Assembly (NCBI GenBank): GCA_030263385.1
Contig: SZOX01000004.1
Coordinates: 287,075-351,074, forward strand
Source of the DNA: Zeimonas sp003577305
GTDB lineage: Bacteria > Pseudomonadota > Gammaproteobacteria > Burkholderiales > Burkholderiaceae_E
DNA length: 64,000 nt
Reading direction: 5' to 3'
Shown here one piece after another: positions 9,901 through 17,135 of this stretch (its first letter is position 1; every line of letters begins with the position of its first letter). The translations under genes were made by a program, and so were the position numbers. The notes under the pieces are model-generated. The model was given only the letters and a program-made list of their open reading frames with translations, did no database searches and was not told where the DNA came from.

Positions 9901-11436
9901 AGCACCCCACCCTTCCAGCGGATCGGCGTCGTCGGCAGTGGCGCCATGGGCCGGGGCATCGCGCAGCTGTTCGTCCAGAGCGGCATCGCGGTGCGCCTGC
10001 ATGACAGCAACGCGGCCGCGGTCGCTTCGGCGATCGCCGGCATTGCCGAGGTCTTTGCCCGGCAGGTCGAAAAAGGACGCATGAGCGCCGACGCCGCGGC
10101 GGCGGCACGCGCGCGGCTCGAACCGGCCGATGCGCTCACCGCGCTCGCCGACTGCGACCTGGTCGTCGAGGCGATCATCGAGCGGCTCGACGCGAAGCGC
10201 GAGCTGTTCGGGCAGCTCGAAGCGATCGTCGCCGACGACGCGGTGCTCGCCACCAATACCTCGTCGCTGTCGGTCACCGCGATCGCCGCGGCCTGCAGGC
10301 GGCCGCAGCGCGTCGCCGGCCTGCACTTCTTCAATCCCGTGCCGCTGATGAAAGTGGTCGAGGTGATCGACGGCGCGCGCACCGATCCGGCAGTGCTCGG
10401 GCGCCTGGCCGCGCTCGTGCGGCTCACCGGGCACCTGGCGGTGGTGGCGCAGGACACGCCCGGCTTCATCGTCAACCACGCGGGGCGCGGCTTCGGCACC
10501 GAGGCGCTGAAGGCGCTCGGCGAGGGCGTGGCCGACATCGCGACGATCGACCGGATCCTGCGCGAGCAGGTCGACTTCGACGGACAGGGGTTCAGGCTCG
10601 GGCCGTTCGAGTTGTTCGACCTCACCGGCCTGGACGTCTCGCAGCCGGTGATGGAGTCGATCTACCGCCAGTTCTACGACGAGCCGCGCTTTCGCCCCTC
10701 GGTGATCGCCGCGCAGCGCCTGGCCGCCGGCCTCACCGGCCGCAAGGCGGGCGAAGGCTTCTATCGCTACGCCGAAGGGCGCCAGCAGCTTGCGCACGAA
10801 GCGGCGGCGCCGACGGTGGCGGTCAGGCCGCCGGTCTGGGTTGCGCCCGGGCCGCACGCCGCGATGCTGCGCGAAGCGGTCGCCGCGCTGCAGGGCGTGG
10901 TGCACGACACCGCCGAGCCGGGCGAGCACGCGCTGGTGCTGGTCGCGCCGCTCGGGCTCGACGCCAGTGCGGCGGCGGCGGCGGCCGGCCTGCCGGCCGC
11001 GCGCACGGTCGCGATCGACACGCTGTTTCCGATCGCACCGGGCCGCTGCAGGCGTCGCGTGCTGATGCCCACGCCCGCCACGCGCGCCGACTATCGGGAT
11101 GCCGCGCACGCGCTGTTCGCCACCGACGGCACGCCGGTCTCGATGCTGCGCGACAGCCCCGGCTTCGTCGCGCAACGCGTGCTCGCGATGATCGTCTCGA
11201 TCGCGACCGAGATCGCGCAGCAGCGCATTGCCTCGCCGGCCGGCATCGACAGCGCAGTGCGCACCGGGCTGGGCTATCCGCTCGGGCCGCTCGCGATGGG
11301 CGACGCGCTGGGCGCGACGACGGTGCTCGAGATCCTCGGGAACCTGCACCGGCTCACCGGCGATCCGCGTTACCGCCCGGGCGGCTGGCTGCGCCGGCGT
11401 GCCGAACTGGGCCTGTCGCTGCTGCACGAGGATTGA
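9898..11436 (+). CDS. 3-hydroxyacyl-CoA dehydrogenase, two C-terminal domains (PaaH type)
   Basis: Oxidises 3-hydroxyacyl-CoA to 3-ketoacyl-CoA with NAD. The Rossmann motif GVVGSGAMGRGIA is at 10-22. The family signature VAGLHFFNPVPLMKVVEVI lies near residue 140, and DTPGFIVNHAGRGF begins the first C-terminal domain. A second 3HCDH C-terminal domain occupies about residues 400-500, with DSPGFVAQRVLAMIV and GLGYPLGPLAMGD. At 512 residues it has the architecture of PaaH-like enzymes without a fused hydratase. The hydratase partner starts 4 nt downstream. The start has no ribosome-binding site but sits 7 nt after a -10 box. Confidence 0.93.
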   Translation: MSTPPFQRIGVVGSGAMGRGIAQLFVQSGIAVRLHDSNAAAVASAIAGIAEVFARQVEKGRMSADAAAAARARLEPADALTALADCDLVVEAIIERLDAKRELFGQLEAIVADDAVLATNTSSLSVTAIAAACRRPQRVAGLHFFNPVPLMKVVEVIDGARTDPAVLGRLAALVRLTGHLAVVAQDTPGFIVNHAGRGFGTEALKALGEGVADIATIDRILREQVDFDGQGFRLGPFELFDLTGLDVSQPVMESIYRQFYDEPRFRPSVIAAQRLAAGLTGRKAGEGFYRYAEGRQQLAHEAAAPTVAVRPPVWVAPGPHAAMLREAVAALQGVVHDTAEPGEHALVLVAPLGLDASAAAAAAGLPAARTVAIDTLFPIAPGRCRRRVLMPTPATRADYRDAAHALFATDGTPVSMLRDSPGFVAQRVLAMIVSIATEIAQQRIASPAGIDSAVRTGLGYPLGPLAMGDALGATTVLEILGNLHRLTGDPRYRPGGWLRRRAELGLSLLHED

Positions 11437-11440
11437 CGCG

Positions 11441-12238
11441 ATGGCGGCGCGCCTGCTGTCCGAGCGCCGCGGTGCAGTGCTGCTGTTGCGCATCTCCAAC
11501 CCCGAAGCGCGCAACGCACTGCACCCCGACGTCTACCGCGACGGCGCGGCCGCGCTGCGCGCGGCCGGCGCAGACCACGGCGTGCGCGCCGTCGTCATCG
11601 CCGGCGAAGGCGAGCACTTCAGCGCCGGCGGCAACCTGCATCGCCTGCGCGAGAACCGCTCGGCCGAACCAGCGGTGCAGGCCGCCTCGATCGACCTGCT
11701 CGGCGCGTGGATCACGGCGATCCGCGACTGCCCGAAGCCGGTCATCGCATCGGTCGAGGGCGTGGCCGCCGGCGCAGGCTTCTCGCTGGCGCTCGCCTGC
11801 GACCTGCTCTTCGCCGCCGAAGACGCGCGCTTCGTCATGTCGTACGTGAAGGTCGGGCTCACCTGCGACGGCGGGGCCAGCCACTTCCTCGCGGCCCGCC
11901 TGCCCTACCCGCTCGCCTACGAACTGCTGGCCGGCGGCCAGCCGGTGGGTGCGCCACGCCTGCACGCGCTCGGGCTGGTGAACGCGCTGGCGCCGCGCGG
12001 CGAAGCGCTGGCGGCGGCGCTGGCGCGCGCATCCGAACTCGCCGAAGGGCCGGGGTTCGCGCTGGGCCGCATCAAGTCGCTGCTCGCGGCGCGCGAGCGC
12101 GAGGCGCTGCTCCATCAACTCGCGCGCGAGCGCGACGACTTCGTCGCGGCGCTGCATCACGACGACGGCGGCGAAGGCATCGAGGCCTTCCTCGCCAGGC
12201 GCCCGCCCCGCTTCAACCGCGAGGCGGGCGAGCGCTGA
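11441..12238 (+). CDS. Enoyl-CoA hydratase/isomerase family protein
   Basis: A 265-residue crotonase-fold enzyme. The oxyanion-hole segments are FSAGGNLHRL and GVAAGAGFSLALACDL, with active-site region VKVGLTCDGGASHFLAARL. The usual hydratase pair of acidic residues is not clearly both present: the second is replaced by Gly/Asp in TCDGGAS. The exact reaction (hydratase, isomerase such as PaaG, or other) is therefore open. It starts 4 nt after the 3-hydroxyacyl-CoA dehydrogenase stop, so the two form a beta-oxidation pair. Confidence 0.85.
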   Translation: MAARLLSERRGAVLLLRISNPEARNALHPDVYRDGAAALRAAGADHGVRAVVIAGEGEHFSAGGNLHRLRENRSAEPAVQAASIDLLGAWITAIRDCPKPVIASVEGVAAGAGFSLALACDLLFAAEDARFVMSYVKVGLTCDGGASHFLAARLPYPLAYELLAGGQPVGAPRLHALGLVNALAPRGEALAAALARASELAEGPGFALGRIKSLLAAREREALLHQLARERDDFVAALHHDDGGEGIEAFLARRPPRFNREAGER

Positions 12239-12266
12239 GCGCGCCGTCCGGACGCACGGAGGACAC

Positions 12267-13358
12267 GTGGCAGATCGATCCACCGCCGACAGCGACACCG
12301 TCCACAGCGGCACCGTCGCGGTCCCCGAACGTCATCGCGTCGACGCCGATGCGCTGTCGCGCTGGCTGCGCGAGCACCTGCCCGGTTTCGCCGGGCCGCT
12401 CGCGATCGAGCTTCTCGAGGGCGGCCAGTCCAACCCGACCTACCGGCTGTCCACCCCGGGCACTGCGTACGTGATGCGCGCCAAACCCGGTCCGATCGCG
12501 AAGCTGCTGCCCTCCGCACACGCGATCGAGCGCGAATACCGGGTGCTCGCGGCGCTCGCCGGAACCGGCATCCCGGTGCCGCGCGTGCACGCGCTGTGCG
12601 AAGACGAATCGGTGATCGGGCGCGCCTTCTACATCATGGAGTACGTCGAAGGCCGCGTGCTCTGGGAGCAGTCGCTGCCGGGCCTGCCGAACGCCGAGCG
12701 CAGCGCGATCTACGACGAAATGAACCGGGTGATCGCCGCCCTGCACACGGTCGACTACGCGGCGATCGGGCTGGGCGACTTCGGCAAGCCCGGCAACTAC
12801 TTCGCGCGCCAGATCGGCCGCTGGAGCCGGCAGTACCAGGCCTCGGAGACCGAGCCGATCGACGCGATGAACCGGCTGATCGACTGGCTGCCGCAGCACG
12901 TTCCGCCGGGCGACGAGACCTCGATCGTGCACGGCGACTTCCGGCTCGACAACCTGATCTTCGATCGCCGCGAGCCGCGCATCCGCGCGATCCTCGACTG
13001 GGAGCTGTCCACGCTCGGCCACCCGCTCGCCGATTTCTCGTACCACTGCATGGCCTGGCACATCGCACCGGGGCAGTTCCGCGGCATCGCCGGGCTCGAC
13101 CACGCGGCGCTCGGCATTCCGGCCGAGCGCGACTACGTGCAGGCGTATTGCCGGCGCACCGGACGCGACGCACAGGCCACGCTGGCCCACTGGGATTTCT
13201 ACCTCGCCTACAACATGTTCCGGCTCGCGGCGATCCTCCAGGGAATCATGAAGCGCGCGGTCGACGGCACGGCCTCGAGCGCGCAGGCAATCGAGGCGGG
13301 GCGCCGCGCGCGCCCGCTGGCCGAAATGGGATGGGAAATCGCGCAGCGCGTGCGCTGA
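12267..13358 (+). CDS. Aminoglycoside-phosphotransferase-fold kinase of the acyl-CoA dehydrogenase-linked type
   Basis: A 363-residue APH-fold protein. The glycine-rich loop region is LLEGGQSNPTY, followed by the conserved YVMRAKPGP Lys-containing strand and the Brenner motif HGDFRLDNLIF with catalytic Asp; ILDWELSTLGHPLADF supplies the metal-binding Asp. This is the subfamily that in many bacteria, and fused in animal ACAD10/11, accompanies an acyl-CoA dehydrogenase and is thought to phosphorylate 4-hydroxyacyl-CoA. It is not an antibiotic-resistance gene. The GTG start has ACGGAGGA 3 nt upstream. The dehydrogenase begins 16 nt after its stop. Confidence 0.9.
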   Translation: MADRSTADSDTVHSGTVAVPERHRVDADALSRWLREHLPGFAGPLAIELLEGGQSNPTYRLSTPGTAYVMRAKPGPIAKLLPSAHAIEREYRVLAALAGTGIPVPRVHALCEDESVIGRAFYIMEYVEGRVLWEQSLPGLPNAERSAIYDEMNRVIAALHTVDYAAIGLGDFGKPGNYFARQIGRWSRQYQASETEPIDAMNRLIDWLPQHVPPGDETSIVHGDFRLDNLIFDRREPRIRAILDWELSTLGHPLADFSYHCMAWHIAPGQFRGIAGLDHAALGIPAERDYVQAYCRRTGRDAQATLAHWDFYLAYNMFRLAAILQGIMKRAVDGTASSAQAIEAGRRARPLAEMGWEIAQRVR

Positions 13359-13374
13359 CACGGGAGGACACGCA

Positions 13375-14634
13375 ATGGACTTCGAATACTCGCCACGATG
13401 CCTCGAACTGCGCCAGCGCCTGCTCGCCTTCATGGACGAGCACGTCTACCCGAACGAGCGCAGCTTCTACCAGGAGGTGTCGGCGAACCGGCGCGCCGGC
13501 AACGCGTGGATCCCGACGAAGCTCGTCGAGGAGCTCAAGCCGAAGGCGCGTGCCGCCGGCCTGTGGAACCTGTTCCTGCCGAAGTCCGCGCGGGTGCCCG
13601 AGGGGCTCTCCAACCTCGACTACGCGCCGCTGTGCGAGATCATGGGCCGCGTCACCTGGGCGCCGGAAGTCTTCAACTGCAACGCGCCCGACACCGGCAA
13701 CATGGAGACGCTCGAGCGCTACGCCAGCGAGCCGATCAAGCGCGCCTGGCTCGATCCGCTGCTCGCCGGCGAGATCCGCTCCGCCTTCGCGATGACCGAG
13801 CCGGCGGTCGCGTCCTCCGACGCCACCAACATCCAGGCGCGCATCGAGCGCCAGGGCGACCACTACCTGATCAACGGGCGCAAGTGGTGGACCTCCGGAG
13901 CGGGCGACCCGCGCTGCAAGGTCTACATCTTCATGGGCAAGACCAACCCCGACGCGGGTCGCCACGAGCAGCAGTCGATGATCGTCGTGCCGGCCGACAC
14001 CCCCGGGATCACCGTCGTGCGGCCGCTGAACGTGTTCGGCTACGACGAGGCCCCGCACGGACACTGCGAGGTCGCGTTCGAGAACGTGCGCGTGCCGGTG
14101 GAAAACATCCTGCTCGGCGAGGGGCGCGGCTTCGAGATCGCGCAAGGCCGGCTCGGCCCGGGGCGCATCCACCACTGCATGCGCTCGATCGGCGTGGCCG
14201 AGCGCGCACTCGAGTTCATGTGCAGGCGGCTGTCGTCGCGCACCGCGTTCGGCAAGCCGATCTCGGCGCACAACGTCTGGCACGAACGCATCGCCGAGGC
14301 GCGCTGCATGATCGACCAGGCGCGGCTGCTCACGCTGAAGGCGGCGTACATGATGGACACGGTCGGCAACAAGGTCGCCCGCACCGAGATCGCGATGATC
14401 AAGGTGGTCGCGCCGAACATCGCCTGCCAGGTCCTCGACTGGGCGATCCAGGCGCACGGCGGCGCCGGCGTCAGCGACGACTTCCCGCTCGCTTCGCTCT
14501 ATGCGCACCAGCGCACGCTGCGCCTGGCCGACGGGCCCGACGAGGTGCACCGCAACGCGATCGCCAGGCTCGAACTCGCGAAACACCTGCCGGTGCCCGG
14601 CGCCGCGCAGCCCCAGCCCGGGCGCAACGCCTGA
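13375..14634 (+). CDS. Acyl-CoA dehydrogenase family protein (ACAD10/11-like)
   Basis: An FAD-dependent acyl-CoA dehydrogenase of 419 residues. Features seen are FAMTEPAVASSDATNI (FAD-binding middle domain), DHYLINGRKWWTSGA, the C-terminal domain with ERALEFMCRR and TAFGKP, and the QAHGGAGVSDDFPLA segment near the FAD adenine. The catalytic-base position cannot be fixed by eye. Paired with the preceding APH-like kinase, it matches the ACAD10/11 system for 4-hydroxy acids, converting the phosphorylated acyl-CoA toward a beta-oxidation substrate. The start ATG follows GGGAGGAC. Confidence 0.92.
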   Translation: MDFEYSPRCLELRQRLLAFMDEHVYPNERSFYQEVSANRRAGNAWIPTKLVEELKPKARAAGLWNLFLPKSARVPEGLSNLDYAPLCEIMGRVTWAPEVFNCNAPDTGNMETLERYASEPIKRAWLDPLLAGEIRSAFAMTEPAVASSDATNIQARIERQGDHYLINGRKWWTSGAGDPRCKVYIFMGKTNPDAGRHEQQSMIVVPADTPGITVVRPLNVFGYDEAPHGHCEVAFENVRVPVENILLGEGRGFEIAQGRLGPGRIHHCMRSIGVAERALEFMCRRLSSRTAFGKPISAHNVWHERIAEARCMIDQARLLTLKAAYMMDTVGNKVARTEIAMIKVVAPNIACQVLDWAIQAHGGAGVSDDFPLASLYAHQRTLRLADGPDEVHRNAIARLELAKHLPVPGAAQPQPGRNA

Positions 14635-14644
14635 GGGCCGCGGC

Positions 14645-15337
14645 ATGATCGACCTCTACACCTGGCCGACGCCCAACGGCCACAAGGTCCACATCATGCT
14701 CGAGGAGTGCCGCCTGCCCTACGCGGTGCATCCGGTGGACATCCGCGCGGGCGAGCAGTTCTCGCCGCGGTTCCTCGAGATCAGCCCGAACAACAAGATC
14801 CCGGCGATCGTCGACAGCGACGGTCCCGACGGCCGGCCGATGTCGCTGTTCGAATCCGGTGCGATCCTCGTCTACCTCGCCGGCAAGACCGGCCGCCTCC
14901 TGCCACGCAGCACGCGCGGCAGGTACGAGGTGCTGCAGTGGCTGATGTTCCAGATGGGCGGCATCGGCCCGATGCTCGGGCAGGCGCACCACTTCCGCAA
15001 ATACGCACCCGAACCGATTCCGTACGCGATCGGGCGCTATACGAACGAGGCCAGGCGCCTGTACCGCGTGCTCGACCGGCGGCTCGAAGCGACCGGCGCC
15101 TTCCTCGGCGGACGTCATTACTCGATCGCCGACATCGCGACCTGGCCGTGGGTGCGTTCGCACGCCAGCCAGGGCATCGACCTGGCAGACTTTCCGGGCG
15201 TGAAGCGGTGGTACGAGGCGATCGGCGTACGCGCTGCAGTGGTGCGCGCACTCGCGGTGCTGGCAGACCAGCGCCAGCCGATCGACGACAAGGCACGCGA
15301 GAACCTGTTCGGAGCCACTCAATACGCACGGCGCTGA
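14645..15337 (+). CDS. Glutathione S-transferase, nu-class-like (YfcG/YghU type)
   Basis: A 230-residue GST whose opening MIDLYTWPTPNGHKV is typical of YfcG-like disulfide-bond reductases, with the Thr/Asn pair near residues 9-11 that binds glutathione in that class. ISPNNKIPAIVD contains the cis-Pro, and SLFESGAILVYLA is the glutathione-gamma-glutamyl binding segment. The C-terminal domain has YSIADIATWPWV. The start lies 10 nt after the acyl-CoA dehydrogenase stop, so it is probably the last gene of the acyl-CoA block. It converges on the DUF1178 gene across a 32-bp gap. Confidence 0.9.
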   Translation: MIDLYTWPTPNGHKVHIMLEECRLPYAVHPVDIRAGEQFSPRFLEISPNNKIPAIVDSDGPDGRPMSLFESGAILVYLAGKTGRLLPRSTRGRYEVLQWLMFQMGGIGPMLGQAHHFRKYAPEPIPYAIGRYTNEARRLYRVLDRRLEATGAFLGGRHYSIADIATWPWVRSHASQGIDLADFPGVKRWYEAIGVRAAVVRALAVLADQRQPIDDKARENLFGATQYARR

Positions 15338-15369
15338 ACGTCCGGGCGCGACGGCGCGCTGGAGAGGCG

Positions 15370-15834
15370 CTACTGAAGCGTTTCCCTGGCGGCCGCGGGC
15401 AGCGGGAACGAAAACACGTCGATGCCCTCCTCCTCGAGCGCGGCACGCTGCTCGCGGGTGGCCACGCCGCGGATGCCGCGCTCCGGGGCTTCCTCGTAGT
15501 GGATACGCCGGGCCTCGTCGGCGAAGCGCTCGCCGACGTCTTCGGTGTTCTCGGCAAGATGGCGCGCCATTTTCATCCACAGCGCCTGCAACTGCTGCGG
15601 CGTGGGCATCGCCGCGGCGACCGTGCCGGGCGCGGGCTGCACCGTTTCGGGCCGCGGCCCGGCAGCCGAGGACAGGTTCAGGCGCGGCGCGCTCGGCATC
15701 CGGCGCACCGTGCGGCTGGCGCAGACCGGGCATTCGACGAGTCCGCGCGCGAGCTGCTCGTCGAACGCCTGCGTCGACGCGAACCAGCCCTCGAAACGGT
15801 GGTCGTGCTCGCAGGCGAGATCGAAGACTTTCAT
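15370..15834 (-). CDS. DUF1178 family protein with N-terminal zinc ribbon
   Basis: A 154-residue protein of unknown function, widespread in alpha- and betaproteobacteria. The N terminus MKVFDLACEHDHRFEGWF and the later CPVC supply Cys/His residues of a probable zinc ribbon. The C-terminal half has the family-typical RHLAENTEDVGERFADEARRIHYEE segment. A TACAAT -10 box lies at 15860-15855 on the minus strand, predicting a leader of about 14 nt containing GAGGG before the ATG. It faces mnmH divergently. Confidence 0.88.
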   Translation of the reverse strand: MKVFDLACEHDHRFEGWFASTQAFDEQLARGLVECPVCASRTVRRMPSAPRLNLSSAAGPRPETVQPAPGTVAAAMPTPQQLQALWMKMARHLAENTEDVGERFADEARRIHYEEAPERGIRGVATREQRAALEEEGIDVFSFPLPAAARETLQ

Positions 15835-15931
15835 GTCGAGGTCCCTCGATCGGTATTGTACGTGCCGAACGGGCCGTCTGCGCGTGCGCTGCCCGGACCG
15901 CCCGCGCCCGATCGCGTGGGCCGGGCGCTGA

Positions 15932-15937
15932 TAGAAT
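15932..15937 (+). promoter_or_regulatory. -10 box upstream of mnmH
   Basis: TAGAAT stands 82 nt before the mnmH ATG with no recognisable -35. It would place transcription start near 15945, inside the 18-bp tandem repeat. Confidence 0.4.
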
Positions 15938-15943
15938 CGGCCG

Positions 15944-15979
15944 CACCTGCTGCACCTGCCGCGCCTGCTGCACCTGCCG
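15944..15979 (+). repeat. Two tandem 18-bp repeats in the mnmH leader
   Basis: CACCTGCTGCACCTGCCG (15944-15961) is followed directly by CGCCTGCTGCACCTGCCG (15962-15979), differing at one base. Each unit is itself two similar 9-mers. It lies between the -10 box and mnmH, so it should be within the transcript leader. No reading frame through it is supported. Confidence 0.7.
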
Positions 15980-16019
15980 CCCGCGACCGACGCCCGGCGC
16001 GGGCGCCCGCGTTGCCCCG

Positions 16020-17135
16020 ATGAGAGACCCGCTGCTGCTCCCGATCGACGAGGTCGTCGTTCGGCTCGACGGCTTCGACGCGATCGTCGACGCGCGCAGC
16101 CCGTCCGAGTTCGCCGAAGACCACCTGCCCGGTGCGCTCAACGCGCCGGTGCTCGACGACGCGCAGCGCGCGCAGGTCGGCACGATCCACAAGCAGCACT
16201 CGGCATTCGAAGCGCGCCGCGCCGGCGCCGCGATCGTCGCGCGCAACATCGGTTCGCTGATCGAGCGCCTGTTCGCCGATCGTCCGCACGACTGGCGCCC
16301 GTTGGTGTACTGCTGGCGCGGCGGCAACCGTTCCGGCGCGCTGGCCACCGTGTTCGCGCGCATCGGCTGGCGCACCTCGGTGATCGACGGGGGCTATCGC
16401 GCGTTCCGGCGCCGGGTGCTCGACGACCTCGCCCGCTGGCCTGCCGGGCTCAGCCTGCGCGTGCTGGCCGGTCGCACGGGCACCGGCAAGAGCCTGGTGC
16501 TGCAGCGCCTGGCCGCGGCCGGCGCGCAGGTGCTCGACCTCGAGGCGATCGCGCGTCACCGCGGCTCGGTGCTCGGCCCGATGCCCGATGCGCCCCAACC
16601 GTCGCAAAAGGGCTTCGAGACCGGCCTGTGGGACGCGATCCGCCGCTTCGACCCTGCGCGCCCGGTGTTCGTCGAATCCGAGAGCCGCCGCGTGGGCCAC
16701 TGCCACGTGCCCGACGCGCTGATCGCCGCGATGCGCTCGGCGCACTGCATCCGGCTCGATGCGCGCCTGCCGGTGCGTGCCGCGCTGCTGCTGCGCGAGT
16801 ACCGCCATTTCGTCGACGACCCTGCGCTGCTCTTCGAGCGCCTCGGGCGGCTCGCGCCGCTGCACGGCAGCCGCCAGATCGAAGCGTGGAAGACGATGGC
16901 CGAGGCGGGCCGCTGGGAAGACTTCGTCGAGTCGATGCTCGCGCAGCACTACGACCCGGCCTACGACCGTTCGATGAGGCGCAACTACCTTCGGATCGAC
17001 GAGGCGCAGTCGGTCGACGTGGCCGGCGCCGACGAGGCTGCGCTGGACCGGGCGGCGCGGCGCATCCTGGAGCTCGGCGAGCCTGCGATCGCGCTCAGCG
17101 CCCCTCGGCGCGCGCCAGGCGCTCCGGATGGCTGA
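16020..17135 (+). CDS. mnmH: tRNA 2-selenouridine synthase
   Basis: MnmH (SelU/YbbB) replaces sulfur by selenium in 2-thiouridine at the wobble position of some tRNAs, going through a geranylated intermediate and using selenophosphate. The N-terminal rhodanese domain has the catalytic Cys98 in YCWRGGNRSG. The P-loop domain has GRTGTGKS at 151-158, followed by LDLEAIARHRGSVLG and ESESRRVG. The 371-residue length is normal. There is no Shine-Dalgarno sequence at the ATG. Its last 41 bp overlap the convergent ppiD gene. It implies a selD elsewhere; none is in this window. Confidence 0.94.
   Translation: MRDPLLLPIDEVVVRLDGFDAIVDARSPSEFAEDHLPGALNAPVLDDAQRAQVGTIHKQHSAFEARRAGAAIVARNIGSLIERLFADRPHDWRPLVYCWRGGNRSGALATVFARIGWRTSVIDGGYRAFRRRVLDDLARWPAGLSLRVLAGRTGTGKSLVLQRLAAAGAQVLDLEAIARHRGSVLGPMPDAPQPSQKGFETGLWDAIRRFDPARPVFVESESRRVGHCHVPDALIAAMRSAHCIRLDARLPVRAALLLREYRHFVDDPALLFERLGRLAPLHGSRQIEAWKTMAEAGRWEDFVESMLAQHYDPAYDRSMRRNYLRIDEAQSVDVAGADEAALDRAARRILELGEPAIALSAPRRAPGAPDG

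Noticed and set aside
12267..13358. Aminoglycoside resistance phosphotransferase
   Set aside because: The protein has the APH fold but belongs to the acyl-CoA dehydrogenase-linked subfamily by motif and by its neighbour.
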